Of a stretch of 64,000 nt of DNA, positions 1 through 8,043 are shown in pieces (position 1 is the first letter of the stretch; each line of letters starts with the position of its first letter). The translations under genes and the position numbers were made by a program. Source of the stretch: Hadesarchaea archaeon. GTDB taxonomy: Archaea > Hadarchaeota > Hadarchaeia > Hadarchaeales > Hadarchaeaceae. The stretch is taken from positions 1 through 64,000 of the forward strand of contig JAPDJH010000005.1 in NCBI GenBank assembly GCA_029259175.1. Direction: 5' to 3'. The notes beneath the pieces were generated by a model that searched no databases, was not told the DNA's origin, and worked only from the letters and a program-made list of their open reading frames with translations.

Positions 1-8
1 CTATTATT

Positions 9-872
9 ATGAAAACTCAAAAGAAGGTGAGTAGAAGTATGTCAGGACGTCTGCCATGGGTAGCGGCGGCAGTAGTGATAGTAATAGTAGCAGGATTTGC
101 AGCACTCTACCTCAGCAACCCGACGCCGACTTTCGGAACCATCGGCTTGACCGTGCCGAAGGTCTCCAGCGCGTCTGCAGTGTGGGCCACCCCAGGAACA
201 CCGCTCGGCACGTGGGTAGCGATAACCGGTCCTGCCGAAGGGGCAGACAACTGTGCGATCGAGAACATCTACATCGTGGATAACATCGCACCTAATCAGA
301 CAAACTTTGGAGTAAACATAGGAGAGAAGTACCGAACCAGTTCTGGCACTGACAACATTTGTCTGGATGGTGCATCTGACCCGATCATCGACAACAACAA
401 CGACACCGCAACGATTCCATACGAAGTGCCCTTCAAGATTGTGGTCGCCGCAGTGCTCTGGGCCGACGCAGACATGACTGGCAACAAAGGACCAGATGGA
501 GCGAGGCACGTTGCTTATGTGAATAAGGAGAACGCTTATGTCTACGCGAGCTTCACCGGTGATGGCTTTGACTACAGCTCCGAAAACACATTGCTTACCG
601 GACACGCGTATGCCTTTGAGAACGATAACCCGTGGACCGCAACTGGGAACTACGGTGGGCAGAACGACTCTGGACTAGCACCCTACGGATGGGCAGCCGC
701 TCCAGGTGGTCTCGACAACGTCAAAAACACCGACCTTCCGAACTATGTCGACTACGCGCGCGTTAACTACGTCCTCTGTGACTGCAACAACGCTGCCGGA
801 GGAGACGGAGAATACCAGTTGCCCGCCGGCGGATCGATGAACATCGACGTCACCCTGTACGTCTGGGTGTAA
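9..872 (+). CDS. Membrane-anchored secreted protein, unknown family
   Basis: A 287-aa protein. The N-terminus is short and basic, followed by one hydrophobic segment at about residues 14-35 (WVAAAVVIVIVAGFAALYL) and then an extracytoplasmic domain rich in Asn, Asp, Gly and aromatic residues with three to four Cys. The hydrophobic segment could be a signal peptide or an uncleaved anchor. I recognise no family. A broken paralog lies at 2777-3338 and shares the pattern IE-x-IYI, an IP...IV strand and an FENxN motif. Two signal-peptidase-family genes follow directly, so this may be a substrate of that local peptidase; that is inference, by analogy with dedicated SipW-type systems. A T-rich run after the stop separates it transcriptionally from the next gene. 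Confidence 0.75.
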   Translation: MKTQKKVSRSMSGRLPWVAAAVVIVIVAGFAALYLSNPTPTFGTIGLTVPKVSSASAVWATPGTPLGTWVAITGPAEGADNCAIENIYIVDNIAPNQTNFGVNIGEKYRTSSGTDNICLDGASDPIIDNNNDTATIPYEVPFKIVVAAVLWADADMTGNKGPDGARHVAYVNKENAYVYASFTGDGFDYSSENTLLTGHAYAFENDNPWTATGNYGGQNDSGLAPYGWAAAPGGLDNVKNTDLPNYVDYARVNYVLCDCNNAAGGDGEYQLPAGGSMNIDVTLYVWV

Positions 873-902
873 AAGGGAACCACCCACTTCAAACCCTAAA
901 GC

Positions 903-926
903 TTTTATTTTTTTTTCTTTATTTTA
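903..926 (+). terminator. Oligo-T transcription terminator candidate
   Basis: Directly after the first gene the coding strand has a nearly uninterrupted T-run (TTTTATTTTTTTTTCTTTA). Such runs terminate archaeal RNA polymerase. The adjoining TTTATTTTAAAA could alternatively be the promoter element of the signal peptidase gene that starts a few bases later. Confidence 0.5.
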
Positions 927-931
927 AAACA

Positions 932-1360
932 ATGCGAGCATATTTCATTTTGGTCGCTCTTTTAGCAATTACAATGGTGACGGGGGCTACTTGTCAATCC
1001 AACGCTCAACTTAAAGACGCTTCTCAAATATTCGGCGGATTTCAAGCATACGTGGACAACCGGATGGAGTTCGTGACGGTAGAGGGAACCAGCATGGCAC
1101 CAGCTTTCAAGCAAGGAGATACATTGATCGCCATTCCATTTTCCATGAATTCTCTCAAAGTCGGAGACATCGTCGTCTGGGAAACCCAAGGACAGCTCAT
1201 AGCTCACAGGATTTATGAAATCTCACAGGAGCATATCTGGACCAAAGGAGACAACATGCCAGCTCCAGATACTGTGCCTGTGTCCTCTCAAAACTATCGC
1301 TGGCTCGTGCTCGGTGTGCTCTTTACCTCTTCTGAAAGCTGGAAAGAGGAAAAAGCATGA
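932..1360 (+). CDS. Signal peptidase I (S26 family, archaeal/ER type)
   Basis: A 142-aa protein with one N-terminal membrane segment (about residues 3-20) and a peptidase S26 domain. The catalytic serine box is EGTSMAPAF near residue 52. A KVGDIVVW strand follows, then LIAHRIYEI, where His replaces the bacterial Lys as in archaeal and ER signal peptidases. WTKGDN supplies the Gly-Asp-Asn box, with a further Asp in MPAPD. Both catalytic residues are present, so it is predicted active on the outer membrane face. It is shorter than housekeeping archaeal signal peptidases and lies next to a secreted protein, so it may be dedicated to local substrates. The gene overlaps the next one by ATGA. Confidence 0.85.
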   Translation: MRAYFILVALLAITMVTGATCQSNAQLKDASQIFGGFQAYVDNRMEFVTVEGTSMAPAFKQGDTLIAIPFSMNSLKVGDIVVWETQGQLIAHRIYEISQEHIWTKGDNMPAPDTVPVSSQNYRWLVLGVLFTSSESWKEEKA

Positions 1361-2208
1361 AGAGTAAATACCGAAAAGACTTACCGAAAGTTCTGGTACT
1401 AATCATGCTAGGCATAATAACCTTTGCTTCTGTTTATACCATCCGAACACGTCTCCATCCCCCTTCCCCCATAGTCTTCAATTTGATAAGCCTCGATTTC
1501 AAAACTGATTCCTATGCTAGTCTCCAGCTAGAGTATCTCACAACGGGCAGTTGTACCGCCGCATTGCTAACCCCCAGCGGAGCCGAGGTGGTATCGATCC
1601 TCCTCCAGCCCGGACACTCTATTGTTGAACTCCCACTAACCGAAGGGCTTGAAACATTACGCGAGCCCTATTATGTATTGCGAGTAAAGGGTGGCGGGCA
1701 GATCCTCTACGAGTCTTTTCTCAACCGACCGATGATACTGTATGAATACCGTACCACCAAGTGGGGGTGGAACCCCATCGAAAACAAAAACACAATTCGT
1801 GCTTTCGAAGCACGTCTTTCTAATGTCGGAGATCTCCCGGTCTTTGTCCAGAAAATCCGAGTACGCGTTGGATCCGTCAATCTTGGAGAGTATCCAGTTG
1901 AGCGATGGATCATGCCTGGCAAGCAACATACTCTCTCATATTCTACTTGGTCTGAATCCCTAGAACATCCAAAAACATACTCGGTCACAATTGAGGCATT
2001 GGATATAGACAACGAAAAAATTGAACCGCCTTTGGGACGACGAACTCTTTCTCTCACCGCTCCTCCCGGCAAACCAGTGTATTATTGGGAACGTATTGAG
2101 CAATGGAATGGCATCGCTGAAAACCATTTTGGAGTAGAACACTGGAAGGGGATCATCCGCGCGCCAGTGAGGTGGGAGGTAGCAACACGATGGTGGATAA
2201 GAGGATAA
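1357..2208 (+). CDS. Membrane-anchored extracellular protein, unknown
   Basis: A 283-aa protein with a basic N-terminus and a single hydrophobic segment at about residues 10-28, followed by a beta-rich outside domain (repeated alternating hydrophobic strands, ending near residue 240) and a tryptophan-rich tail. No family recognised. The start codon overlaps the upstream signal peptidase stop (ATGA), and the next signal-peptidase-like gene begins inside its last codons, so the three genes are probably co-transcribed and translationally coupled. It could be a partner or substrate of the peptidase; the sequence alone does not show which. Confidence 0.7.
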   Translation: MKSKYRKDLPKVLVLIMLGIITFASVYTIRTRLHPPSPIVFNLISLDFKTDSYASLQLEYLTTGSCTAALLTPSGAEVVSILLQPGHSIVELPLTEGLETLREPYYVLRVKGGGQILYESFLNRPMILYEYRTTKWGWNPIENKNTIRAFEARLSNVGDLPVFVQKIRVRVGSVNLGEYPVERWIMPGKQHTLSYSTWSESLEHPKTYSVTIEALDIDNEKIEPPLGRRTLSLTAPPGKPVYYWERIEQWNGIAENHFGVEHWKGIIRAPVRWEVATRWWIRG

Positions 2209-2651
2209 AACGGCGGAGGCGTCAAAACCTCTGGCTCGTGCCCACTGCCACTGCTATCGTCTTCACCCTAATTCTTGTGGGTATTGTAGTACTTCTTTCT
2301 CCAACTAACAAACCCTATCTAATTAATCGCACACCCTATTTCTACGGGTACGCTGCTTATTTGGATTCAAGAATTGAATTTGCCGTTGCGAGCGACTGGA
2401 ATATGGGAAACACCATTGCCCCGGGGGACACGATCATGTGGGTCAGCGCGCCGCAAGAGAGCATCCACGTCGGAGACATCGTGTACTACAAAGCACCAGA
2501 TTCCGGCAAACTGGTGGCCCAGCGCGTCGTGGACAAAACCGACACCGGCCTCTTAGTTAACGGTGACAACAGCTCATCAGAACCAGTCGAAATCCCATTC
2601 CAAAACTTGCGGGGCCTAGTAATCGGCGTCCTCTACCACAGATCGAGCTGA
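2190..2651 (+). CDS. Signal-peptidase-like protein lacking catalytic residues
   Basis: About 153 aa from the ATG (a GTG at 2172 is also in frame). It has a very basic N-terminus (KRIKRRRRQ), one membrane segment (about residues 16-40) and an S26-like domain that aligns box by box with the gene at 932. The serine box reads SDWNMGNTIAPGD, so the catalytic Ser is Asn. The His box reads LVAQRVVDK, so the general-base His is Gln. The VGDIV strand and the GDN box are kept. The fold is therefore probably retained while peptidase activity is lost. It may bind substrates, regulate the active paralog, or act as a scaffold; these roles are inference. It overlaps the upstream gene by 19 nt. Confidence 0.75.
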   Translation: MVDKRIKRRRRQNLWLVPTATAIVFTLILVGIVVLLSPTNKPYLINRTPYFYGYAAYLDSRIEFAVASDWNMGNTIAPGDTIMWVSAPQESIHVGDIVYYKAPDSGKLVAQRVVDKTDTGLLVNGDNSSSEPVEIPFQNLRGLVIGVLYHRSS

Positions 2652-2776
2652 CTGCTCTGAAAAACACTTGGAAAAGGCACCGCCCGGTTTTTTATCTTTT
2701 CACAGTAGTGCTCGAATACTAGTCGGGGAGACGCGTGGCTACTCCCGCAGAAGCCGTTCTCAGCCGCTGGTAGTGG

Positions 2777-3338
2777 ATGCGCTGGTGGCTCAAGCAGAAC
2801 TACAAGAACCTTGGAGGCCACACTCGTTATCGGGCTTGTGGTCGTGTGGTGGTTGCTGCCCAAACTACCCCCTGAAACATGGCCACGAATAACAGGCCCT
2901 ATCATTCAAATCACAAGCCGGCGCGGGTACCTGGCAGTCCCTCTTGGGCAAGAAAGCGGGATAGAACGAATCTATATCGCGCCCACCGGTCATTACGACC
3001 CCTGTAAGGATCTCGCAAAACAAAATGTGCTCGCGACCATCAAGGGAAGCAACCAGACCGTTGCCATTCCGCCTAACACCATATTCGACATCGTGGTCGT
3101 GGTGAGGGCATTCGAGCCCGAAGCCATCGCCTGCGCGTCCAAAGAGAACCTTGCTGTCGGAATCAAAGCAACCGGGACGTTCAAAATACCGTTCAAGTAC
3201 TCCACCGACGACTAAGAGTATGTGTTTGAAAACGAAAACCACGGGTCGCCGCAGGGATACGTTACGGTCAACGTGGTGTGGGACAACTACGGTTGGGGAA
3301 TATTTGCTCCCGGGCAATTAGGTAATGACAATAAATAG
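2777..3338 (+). pseudogene. Broken paralog of the surface protein at 9-872
   Basis: From a TTG at 2811 a 134-aa frame encodes a membrane segment (VIGLVVVWWLLP) and a domain resembling the first protein of the window: IERIYIA matches IENIYIV, an IPPNTIFDIVVVV strand matches IPYEVPFKIVVAA, and KENLAV matches KENAYV. An in-frame TAA at 3213-3215 interrupts it, and the same frame then continues as EYVFENEN...YGWGIFAPG to a TAG at 3336-3338, matching AYAFENDN...YGWAAAPGG of the paralog. A basic N-terminus (MRWWLKQNYKN) lies in another frame from 2777, suggesting a second lesion near 2810. TAA makes pyrrolysine decoding unlikely, so inactivation is the simplest reading. Confidence 0.6.
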
Positions 3339-3481
3339 ATGCCGAAATCGAAAAATAGATGATACAAACATCAAAATGATCGCTGTGGTAAAAATGAATA
3401 TCAAAAATGATTGTCTCTATTTTTAACAATACATAACTCTCTCCAATAATCGTGATCACCATTTCATTAGTTCTCATTTTT

Positions 3482-3508
3482 CTCCTAACGACAAAAATCT
3501 TTTAGGAG
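3482..3508. promoter_or_regulatory. Inverted repeat CTCCTAA/TTAGGAG in AT-rich spacer
   Basis: A 7-bp perfect inverted repeat with a 13-nt spacer sits just upstream of the small secreted protein gene, at the end of an AT-rich stretch (3339-3524) that has no other recognisable gene. It could be a hairpin in the leader or an operator. Confidence 0.3.
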
Positions 3509-3524
3509 TTGAACATAACACTCA

Positions 3525-3860
3525 TTGAGGCTGATGGGCCTGGGGGTTTTGAGATTTGCTAGTTTGATGATTGTAGCGCTTTTCTTTACGAGCATGTTCT
3601 TCACCCCCGTGCAGGCCCAAAACAGAGGTGAAGACACCCCATTAGCTGAAAACAGCGTTGAAAGGAGTAACTTTGCCTTGGGCTCCAATTACGAAGATCG
3701 GTGGTCAGACAGACACGGAACCAACAAAAGCTTCATCCCGCCGGGCCGCGAGCGCAGGAACTCCAACCCATCTGACCACGTGAAAACCCCGTCCAGTCAT
3801 ACTAAGAAAACCTCTAAACCCAGCGAACCCACTCCTTCTGGTAAAGGGAAAAAGCGCTAG
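3525..3860 (+). CDS. Small secreted basic, low-complexity protein
   Basis: A 111-aa protein. The N-terminal hydrophobic stretch (about residues 8-30) ends in VQAQ, which looks like a cleavable signal peptide. The mature part is rich in Ser, Pro, Thr, Lys and Arg and has no predicted globular core, ending in a Lys/Arg-rich tail. The start is TTG; an alternative in-frame ATG lies 3 codons downstream. No family recognised. It stands at the right edge of the secretion locus, 14 nt before a helix-turn-helix gene on the same strand. Confidence 0.5.
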   Translation: MRLMGLGVLRFASLMIVALFFTSMFFTPVQAQNRGEDTPLAENSVERSNFALGSNYEDRWSDRHGTNKSFIPPGRERRNSNPSDHVKTPSSHTKKTSKPSEPTPSGKGKKR

Positions 3861-3874
3861 CAGAGGGGCATTGA

Positions 3875-4525
3875 ATGAAAAAGATCGACCGCATCTACCG
3901 TGAGATCCTCCACCGGCACTACACCACTGGTGCGCGCTTCTTCAACCAGAAGGAGATCGCCCGGGTGTGTGGCCTCTCCCTCGGAACCGTCAACCCTGTA
4001 GTCACCAAGCTCGAGCAGATCGGGGTGCTCGAGCGAAAGCCCTTGGGATTCCGCCTCATCGACGCTCGCCGGTTGCTCGTCTACTGGGCGGCCACGCGTG
4101 ACCTCTCCAAGGACATCGTGTACACCACCTTCTCCCCTTCGCGGATTTCGGAAATCGAGCAGGTGCTGTCGACCATGGGGTGTCTCACTGCCTATTCCGC
4201 CTACAAGTGGTTCATGAAGCGAATGCCCGTGGACTACACTCAGGTCTTCGTCTACGCCTCCCCTGAAACGGTCTCCCAGACGTTCAAGCCTTCTCCTAGG
4301 CGCAAGCGCAACATCATCGTGCTGGCCTCCGATGAGCACCTGCTCCGGCTCTCCGAGCACGGATACGTTCCACTCGTCCAGGCGTACGTGGATTTGTGGC
4401 AGCTGGGGGCCCCCGCAAGCCGGCTGGTCGAAGAGCTAGAGCGCGAAATCGCCGCCGCGCCCGCACGGGCCCTAGAACACGTCACCCGCGCCTTCGAAGA
4501 GGAGCCGCCCGAACCCGGCCCCTGA
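3875..4525 (+). CDS. Winged helix-turn-helix transcriptional regulator
   Basis: A 216-aa protein. Residues 1-65 form a winged HTH: FNQKEIARVCGLSLGTVNPV is the helix-turn-helix, followed by a wing ending at RRLLVYW. The remaining 150 residues form an alpha/beta domain with a conserved-looking DLWQLG-x-PASRLVEEL motif of the kind found in archaeal HTH proteins with a C-terminal nucleotidyltransferase-like or ligand-binding domain. The target is unknown. Its 3' end overlaps the convergent rlmE gene by 44 nt. Confidence 0.75.
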   Translation: MKKIDRIYREILHRHYTTGARFFNQKEIARVCGLSLGTVNPVVTKLEQIGVLERKPLGFRLIDARRLLVYWAATRDLSKDIVYTTFSPSRISEIEQVLSTMGCLTAYSAYKWFMKRMPVDYTQVFVYASPETVSQTFKPSPRRKRNIIVLASDEHLLRLSEHGYVPLVQAYVDLWQLGAPASRLVEELEREIAAAPARALEHVTRAFEEEPPEPGP

Positions 4526-5114
4526 AGCCCTTCGCCATAATGTAAACTTCCGCGCTCGCCTTTCTCGAGGCCCGGGGCTTTGAGACCTTCACGAACTCGA
4601 ACCGCTTGCGGATCTCGGCAACGAGCCCTGGGAACTCCTCCCCCTGAAACACTTTTACGAGCAAGCGCCCCCCGCATCTAAGCACGCGCGAAGCGATGCG
4701 CAGCGCACCGCGCGCCAGCTCCACCGAACGCGCGTGATCCACCGTCCACACGCCGGAGATCTTGGGAGAGGCATCGGACAAAACCACATCGGCCCTGCGC
4801 GGCAGGTTCTCACGCACCAAGTCGGCCGTTTGCTCGTCCAGAATGTCCGCCTCCAAGGTGCGCACGTTTTTCCCCAAGGGGGCGATCGGAACCAGATCGA
4901 CTCCGAGCACAAAACCGCTCTCCCCCACGCGCTCGGCCGCCACTTGCAGCCATCCGCCGGGGGCTGCACCCAAGTCGACCACCACATCACCTTCCTCCAG
5001 CAGCCCGTACCGCTTGTCGAGCTGTATCAGCTTGAAGGCGGCGCGCGACCTGTAACCCATCCGCTTCGCCATCCGGTAGTAGTGCTCACGCTTCCTGTCC
5101 CGCGAGCCGCTCAT
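4482..5114 (-). CDS. rlmE: 23S rRNA 2'-O-ribose methyltransferase RlmE/FtsJ
   Basis: A 210-aa Rossmann methyltransferase that adds a 2'-O-methyl group to rRNA using S-adenosylmethionine. The SAM motif is VVDLGAAPGGW (residues 45-55). The K-D-K-E tetrad is visible: Lys in RAAFKL, Asp in VLSDASP, Lys in LLVKVFQG and Glu in SAEVYI. Length matches archaeal family members. The start overlaps the stop of the upstream DUF123 gene by ATGA. With DUF123 and queD it forms a three-gene leftward operon of RNA-related genes. Confidence 0.92.
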   Translation of the reverse strand: MSGSRDRKREHYYRMAKRMGYRSRAAFKLIQLDKRYGLLEEGDVVVDLGAAPGGWLQVAAERVGESGFVLGVDLVPIAPLGKNVRTLEADILDEQTADLVRENLPRRADVVLSDASPKISGVWTVDHARSVELARGALRIASRVLRCGGRLLVKVFQGEEFPGLVAEIRKRFEFVKVSKPRASRKASAEVYIMAKGFRGRVRAAPLRRRG

Positions 5115-5557
5115 GCGAGTCCCTTCACCGGCCTCAGCTTTTCCGCCCGCATTGCCTGGAGCACCTCGCGAACGAGCACATGGAGCTCCGGATGGTAGAA
5201 GAGATGGCTCTCACACCGGCAGTCGCTACACCCGAATCCCGGAACGGATTCGAACCGCTCCGCCAGCCTGCGGGCGATCGCACACTCCTTCGGCTTTTCG
5301 GTGGGCGCAACCACCAAGTCTACCACCCGGCTCCGGAGCAACAAATAGTCCACGTGCCAGTGCAGGGTTTTCTCCTTCCGCATGTGACGCGAAACGCGCT
5401 GGCGCACGCCCCCCAGAGCTGACCCCACATAGGCGTAGTGCCCGCCCTTGAACTGCACGGTGCCCAGAGCACCAATTGGTATGGAAAGGGAGAACGGCAC
5501 TCGGAGAAAAAGCACGTAAACGCCTTTCAGGGCCGAACCCGCTCGCTCTGCGCCCAT
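5111..5557 (-). CDS. DUF123 family (GIY-YIG-like) protein
   Basis: About 148 aa from the ATG at 5557; a longer start at 5587 would overlap queD more deeply. The core GHYAYVGSALGGV...RVSRHMRKEK and LHWHVDYLL are the hallmarks of DUF123, a family related to GIY-YIG nucleases and found alone or fused to endonuclease III. A Cys-rich stretch follows (FGCSDCRCESHLFYH), possibly metal-binding. The function is not established; a role in DNA repair is suggested by known fusions. It lies between rlmE and queD and overlaps both. Confidence 0.85.
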   Translation of the reverse strand: MGAERAGSALKGVYVLFLRVPFSLSIPIGALGTVQFKGGHYAYVGSALGGVRQRVSRHMRKEKTLHWHVDYLLLRSRVVDLVVAPTEKPKECAIARRLAERFESVPGFGCSDCRCESHLFYHPELHVLVREVLQAMRAEKLRPVKGLA

Positions 5558-6000
5558 GCTCCCTCCTCTGGCTTCTCTCCCACCCAAACCGCTACCCGCT
5601 TCACGTTGGAGTGCCGAACCAGCCTCCGCTCGAGTTCCTCCAGCAAATGCGACGCCATCCGCTCCACCGTGATGTTGTCCACGGGGACCACCGCCACATC
5701 ATCCGCCGGAAACACGAACTCCCGCTGGTGAACGCGGATCACGATTTGGGATCCTCGGGACTCGATCCGAACAGCTGGATTCTTTGCCGGAACGAGAACC
5801 CGGTGATCGTAACGCCCGCACAGCTCCCCCAGAATCGCTGAGAGCTCGTTGAAATCCACGACCAAGCCCCTCTGATCGGGCTCGCCCTCAACCACCGCCT
5901 TCACCTCCCAGTTGTGGCCGTGTAAGTGCTCGCACTTCGTGTGGCCCACCACGAAATGGGCCGCCGAAAATCCGGGGGCCTTGAACTCCAGTCGCGCCAT
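5527..6000 (-). CDS. queD: 6-carboxytetrahydropterin synthase QueD
   Basis: 157 aa from the ATG at 6000 (an upstream frame extension starts MGFITL and is unlikely). Converts dihydroneopterin triphosphate to 6-carboxytetrahydropterin, the second step toward preQ0, the precursor of archaeosine in tRNA. The motif CEHLHGH is the QueD-type CxxxHGH: the catalytic Cys plus two zinc His, with the third zinc His in SAAHFV. YDHRV and the late Glu in VERMASHLLEEL complete the T-fold pattern. queE (24134) and the archaeosine transglycosylase (62080) are elsewhere in the window. Transcribed divergently from the thermosome. Confidence 0.9.
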   Translation of the reverse strand: MARLEFKAPGFSAAHFVVGHTKCEHLHGHNWEVKAVVEGEPDQRGLVVDFNELSAILGELCGRYDHRVLVPAKNPAVRIESRGSQIVIRVHQREFVFPADDVAVVPVDNITVERMASHLLEELERRLVRHSNVKRVAVWVGEKPEEGAWAQSERVRP

Positions 6001-6050
6001 ACCATTAAACCAACATATGATGAGAGTAATAAACCCCAAACGCGCTTAAA

Positions 6051-6089
6051 AACCCATCGTAAAGTTTTTAAGACCTTGTAGAATGGGTT
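6051..6089 (+). promoter_or_regulatory. Thermosome promoter flanked by inverted repeat
   Basis: A TATA-like GTTTTTAAG lies at 6064-6072, about 60 nt before the thermosome ATG. It is bracketed by a 7-bp inverted repeat, AACCCAT (6051-6057) and ATGGGTT (6083-6089). A repressor bound to these arms would cover TATA and the start site. Heat-shock control is plausible but unproven. Confidence 0.45.
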
Positions 6090-6127
6090 AAATCTTGGTA
6101 GCTACTCTGACTTTGAGGTGATGAATT

Positions 6128-7774
6128 ATGGCGAGTTACTTGGGAGGCCAGCCGGTTCTGATCCTGCCGGAAAAGGTGCAGCGCTATGTGGGGCGGGACG
6201 CCCAGCGCATGAACATCCTTGCGGCGCGGGTGATCGCCGAGGCCATCCGCACCACGCTGGGACCGCGCGGGATGGATAAGATGCTCGTGGACAACCTGGG
6301 CGACGTCACCATCACAAACGACGGAGTAACCATTCTGGACGAGATGGATGTGGAACACCCAGCGGCCAAGATGATGGTGGAGATCTCCAAGGCCCAAGAA
6401 GACGAAGTGGGGGACGGGACCACAACCGCCGTCATTTTGGCCGGCGAGCTGCTCAAAAAGGCCGAGGAGCTACTCGATCAGGACTTCCACCCCAGTGTGA
6501 TCACGAGCGGATACCGGAAAGCCGCCCAGCAGGCGTACAAGATCTTGGAAAAGATCGCAAAACCGGTGACTAAGGAGGACAACAAGCTCCTTAAACAAAT
6601 AGCACTCACGGCCCTGAGCAGCAAGGGGAGCGAGATCCGGGGTGAAAAGCTGGCCACCCTGTGTGTGGATGCCGTTCGCCAGATCGTGCAGGAGGTAAAC
6701 GGGAAGTACAAGGCCGACACCGACGACATCAAGGTGGAGAAGAAAACGGGCGGGAGCTCCGCCGACTCGTTGCTGGTCAAGGGAATCGTGCTCGATAAGG
6801 AGGTCGTTCACCCAGGAATGCCCAAGCGGGTGGAGAAAGCCCGGATCGCCCTGCTGAACTTGGCGCTGGAGGTCAAGGAGACCGAAACCGATGCCAAAAT
6901 CCGCATCACCTCCCCTGAGCAGCTCAAGAGCTTCATAGAGGAAGAGCGCAAGATGCTGAAGGACATGGTGGACAAAATCAAGGAGGTCGGGGCAAACGTG
7001 GTGTTCTGCCAGAAGGGGATCGACGACGTGGCGCAGCACTATCTGGCGAGGGCGGGAATTCTGGCCGCCCGCCGGGTCAAGGAATCCGATATGGAGAAGC
7101 TGGCGAAAGCAACGGGCGGCAAGGTGGTCACCAACATCCGCGATCTCACGGAGAAGGATCTCGGGACTGCCGATTCGGTCGAGGAGCGCAAGGTGGCCGG
7201 TGAGGAGATGATCTTTGTGGAGGGGTGCAAGGACCCGAAAGCCGTCACCATTCTGGTGCGCGGTGGAACGGAGCACGTGGTGGACGAGGTCGAGCGCGCC
7301 GTCCACGATGCCGTCTCGGTGATCGCGGCGGCAATAGAGGACGGCAAAGTGCTGGGTGGTGGCGGAGCTCCAGAAATCGAGGTGTCAAAGGGGCTCCGGA
7401 AATACGCCGAAACAATCGGTGGTCGGGAGGCCATCGCCATCAACCACTTCGCCGATGCGCTGGAGATCATCCCGCGCACCCTCGCCGAGAACGCCGGTAT
7501 GGATCCCATCGACATCTTGGTCCAGCTGAGGGCAACGCACGAGAAACCAAACAACGAGTTCCTCGGATTGGACGTGACCACCGGCAAGGTCGTTAACACG
7601 TTCGAGAAGGGAATCGTCGAGCCGCTCAGAGTAAAGATCCAAGCCATCAAGTCGGCCAGCGAAGTGGCCGAAATGATACTGCGGATAGACGATGTGATCG
7701 CCGCCATCAAGCTGGAGAAGGAAGAAGAGGAGAAAGGCAAGTCCCCGTCTTCACCGCCGGGAATGGAGTACTAG
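6128..7774 (+). CDS. Thermosome subunit (group II chaperonin)
   Basis: 548 aa, the usual size. ATP-driven double-ring protein-folding chaperonin of the CCT/thermosome family in the cytoplasm. Signatures include [30 protein letters not shown], the P-loop-like [15 protein letters not shown], and the C-terminal GGGAPEIE segment. The C-terminus is charged and ends in PGMEY rather than a GGM repeat. A GGTGAT ribosome-binding site lies next to the ATG. rpoK follows only 16 nt after the stop, so the two may share a transcript. Confidence 0.97.
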   Translation: MASYLGGQPVLILPEKVQRYVGRDAQRMNILAARVIAEAIRTTLGPRGMDKMLVDNLGDVTITNDGVTILDEMDVEHPAAKMMVEISKAQEDEVGDGTTTAVILAGELLKKAEELLDQDFHPSVITSGYRKAAQQAYKILEKIAKPVTKEDNKLLKQIALTALSSKGSEIRGEKLATLCVDAVRQIVQEVNGKYKADTDDIKVEKKTGGSSADSLLVKGIVLDKEVVHPGMPKRVEKARIALLNLALEVKETETDAKIRITSPEQLKSFIEEERKMLKDMVDKIKEVGANVVFCQKGIDDVAQHYLARAGILAARRVKESDMEKLAKATGGKVVTNIRDLTEKDLGTADSVEERKVAGEEMIFVEGCKDPKAVTILVRGGTEHVVDEVERAVHDAVSVIAAAIEDGKVLGGGGAPEIEVSKGLRKYAETIGGREAIAINHFADALEIIPRTLAENAGMDPIDILVQLRATHEKPNNEFLGLDVTTGKVVNTFEKGIVEPLRVKIQAIKSASEVAEMILRIDDVIAAIKLEKEEEEKGKSPSSPPGMEY

Positions 7775-7790
7775 CGCTGGGGGTTCGCTC

Positions 7791-8009
7791 ATTTTTCCGA
7801 AAGAGTTCACCAAGTACGAGAAGGCGCGCATCATTGGGGCCAGAGCTCTGCAGATTTCGATGGGCGCCCCGGTGCTCATAGATCTCCCCGGAGGACTCAC
7901 GGACCCCATCGAGATCGCGATGTATGAGTTCGAACACAAGGCCATTCCGATCACTGTGATCCGAAAGCTGCCGGGAGAGCGCAGAGGAACTATTCCTGTC
8001 GGTGCCTGA
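7791..8009 (+). CDS. rpoK: RNA polymerase subunit K (Rpb6/omega)
   Basis: A 72-codon frame encodes [20 protein letters not shown], then [10 protein letters not shown] and a C-terminus typical of archaeal RpoK, the small subunit that latches RNA polymerase assembly. No ATG, GTG or TTG occurs in frame between the last upstream stop (TGA 7695-7697) and the conserved core. The best start is ATT at 7791 ([11 protein letters not shown]), 6 nt after a GGGGGT that resembles a ribosome-binding site. Either a rare ATT start is used or a base error hides the normal one. Automated callers that require ATG, GTG or TTG would miss this essential gene. Confidence 0.85.
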   Translation: MFPKEFTKYEKARIIGARALQISMGAPVLIDLPGGLTDPIEIAMYEFEHKAIPITVIRKLPGERRGTIPVGA

Positions 8010-8010
8010 G

Positions 8011-8020
8011 CAATAAAAAG
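8011..8020 (+). promoter_or_regulatory. TATA-like element upstream of fen
   Basis: CAATAAAAAG sits about 25-33 nt before the FEN-1 ATG, immediately after the rpoK stop. The spacing suits a leaderless or short-leader transcript. Confidence 0.4.
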
Positions 8021-8043
8021 GATTCGAGACTAAGAGTAATTCG

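Noticed and set aside
3213-3215. Recoding of the stop as pyrrolysine or selenocysteine
   Set aside because: The codon is TAA, not TAG or TGA, and no recoding structure is apparent.
6015-6125. ATGATGA (6016-6022), CTGA and GTGATGA upstream of the thermosome, suggesting a box C/D RNA
   Set aside because: The boxes are too far apart (over 85 nt) and overlap the thermosome ribosome-binding site; no paired guide layout is visible.
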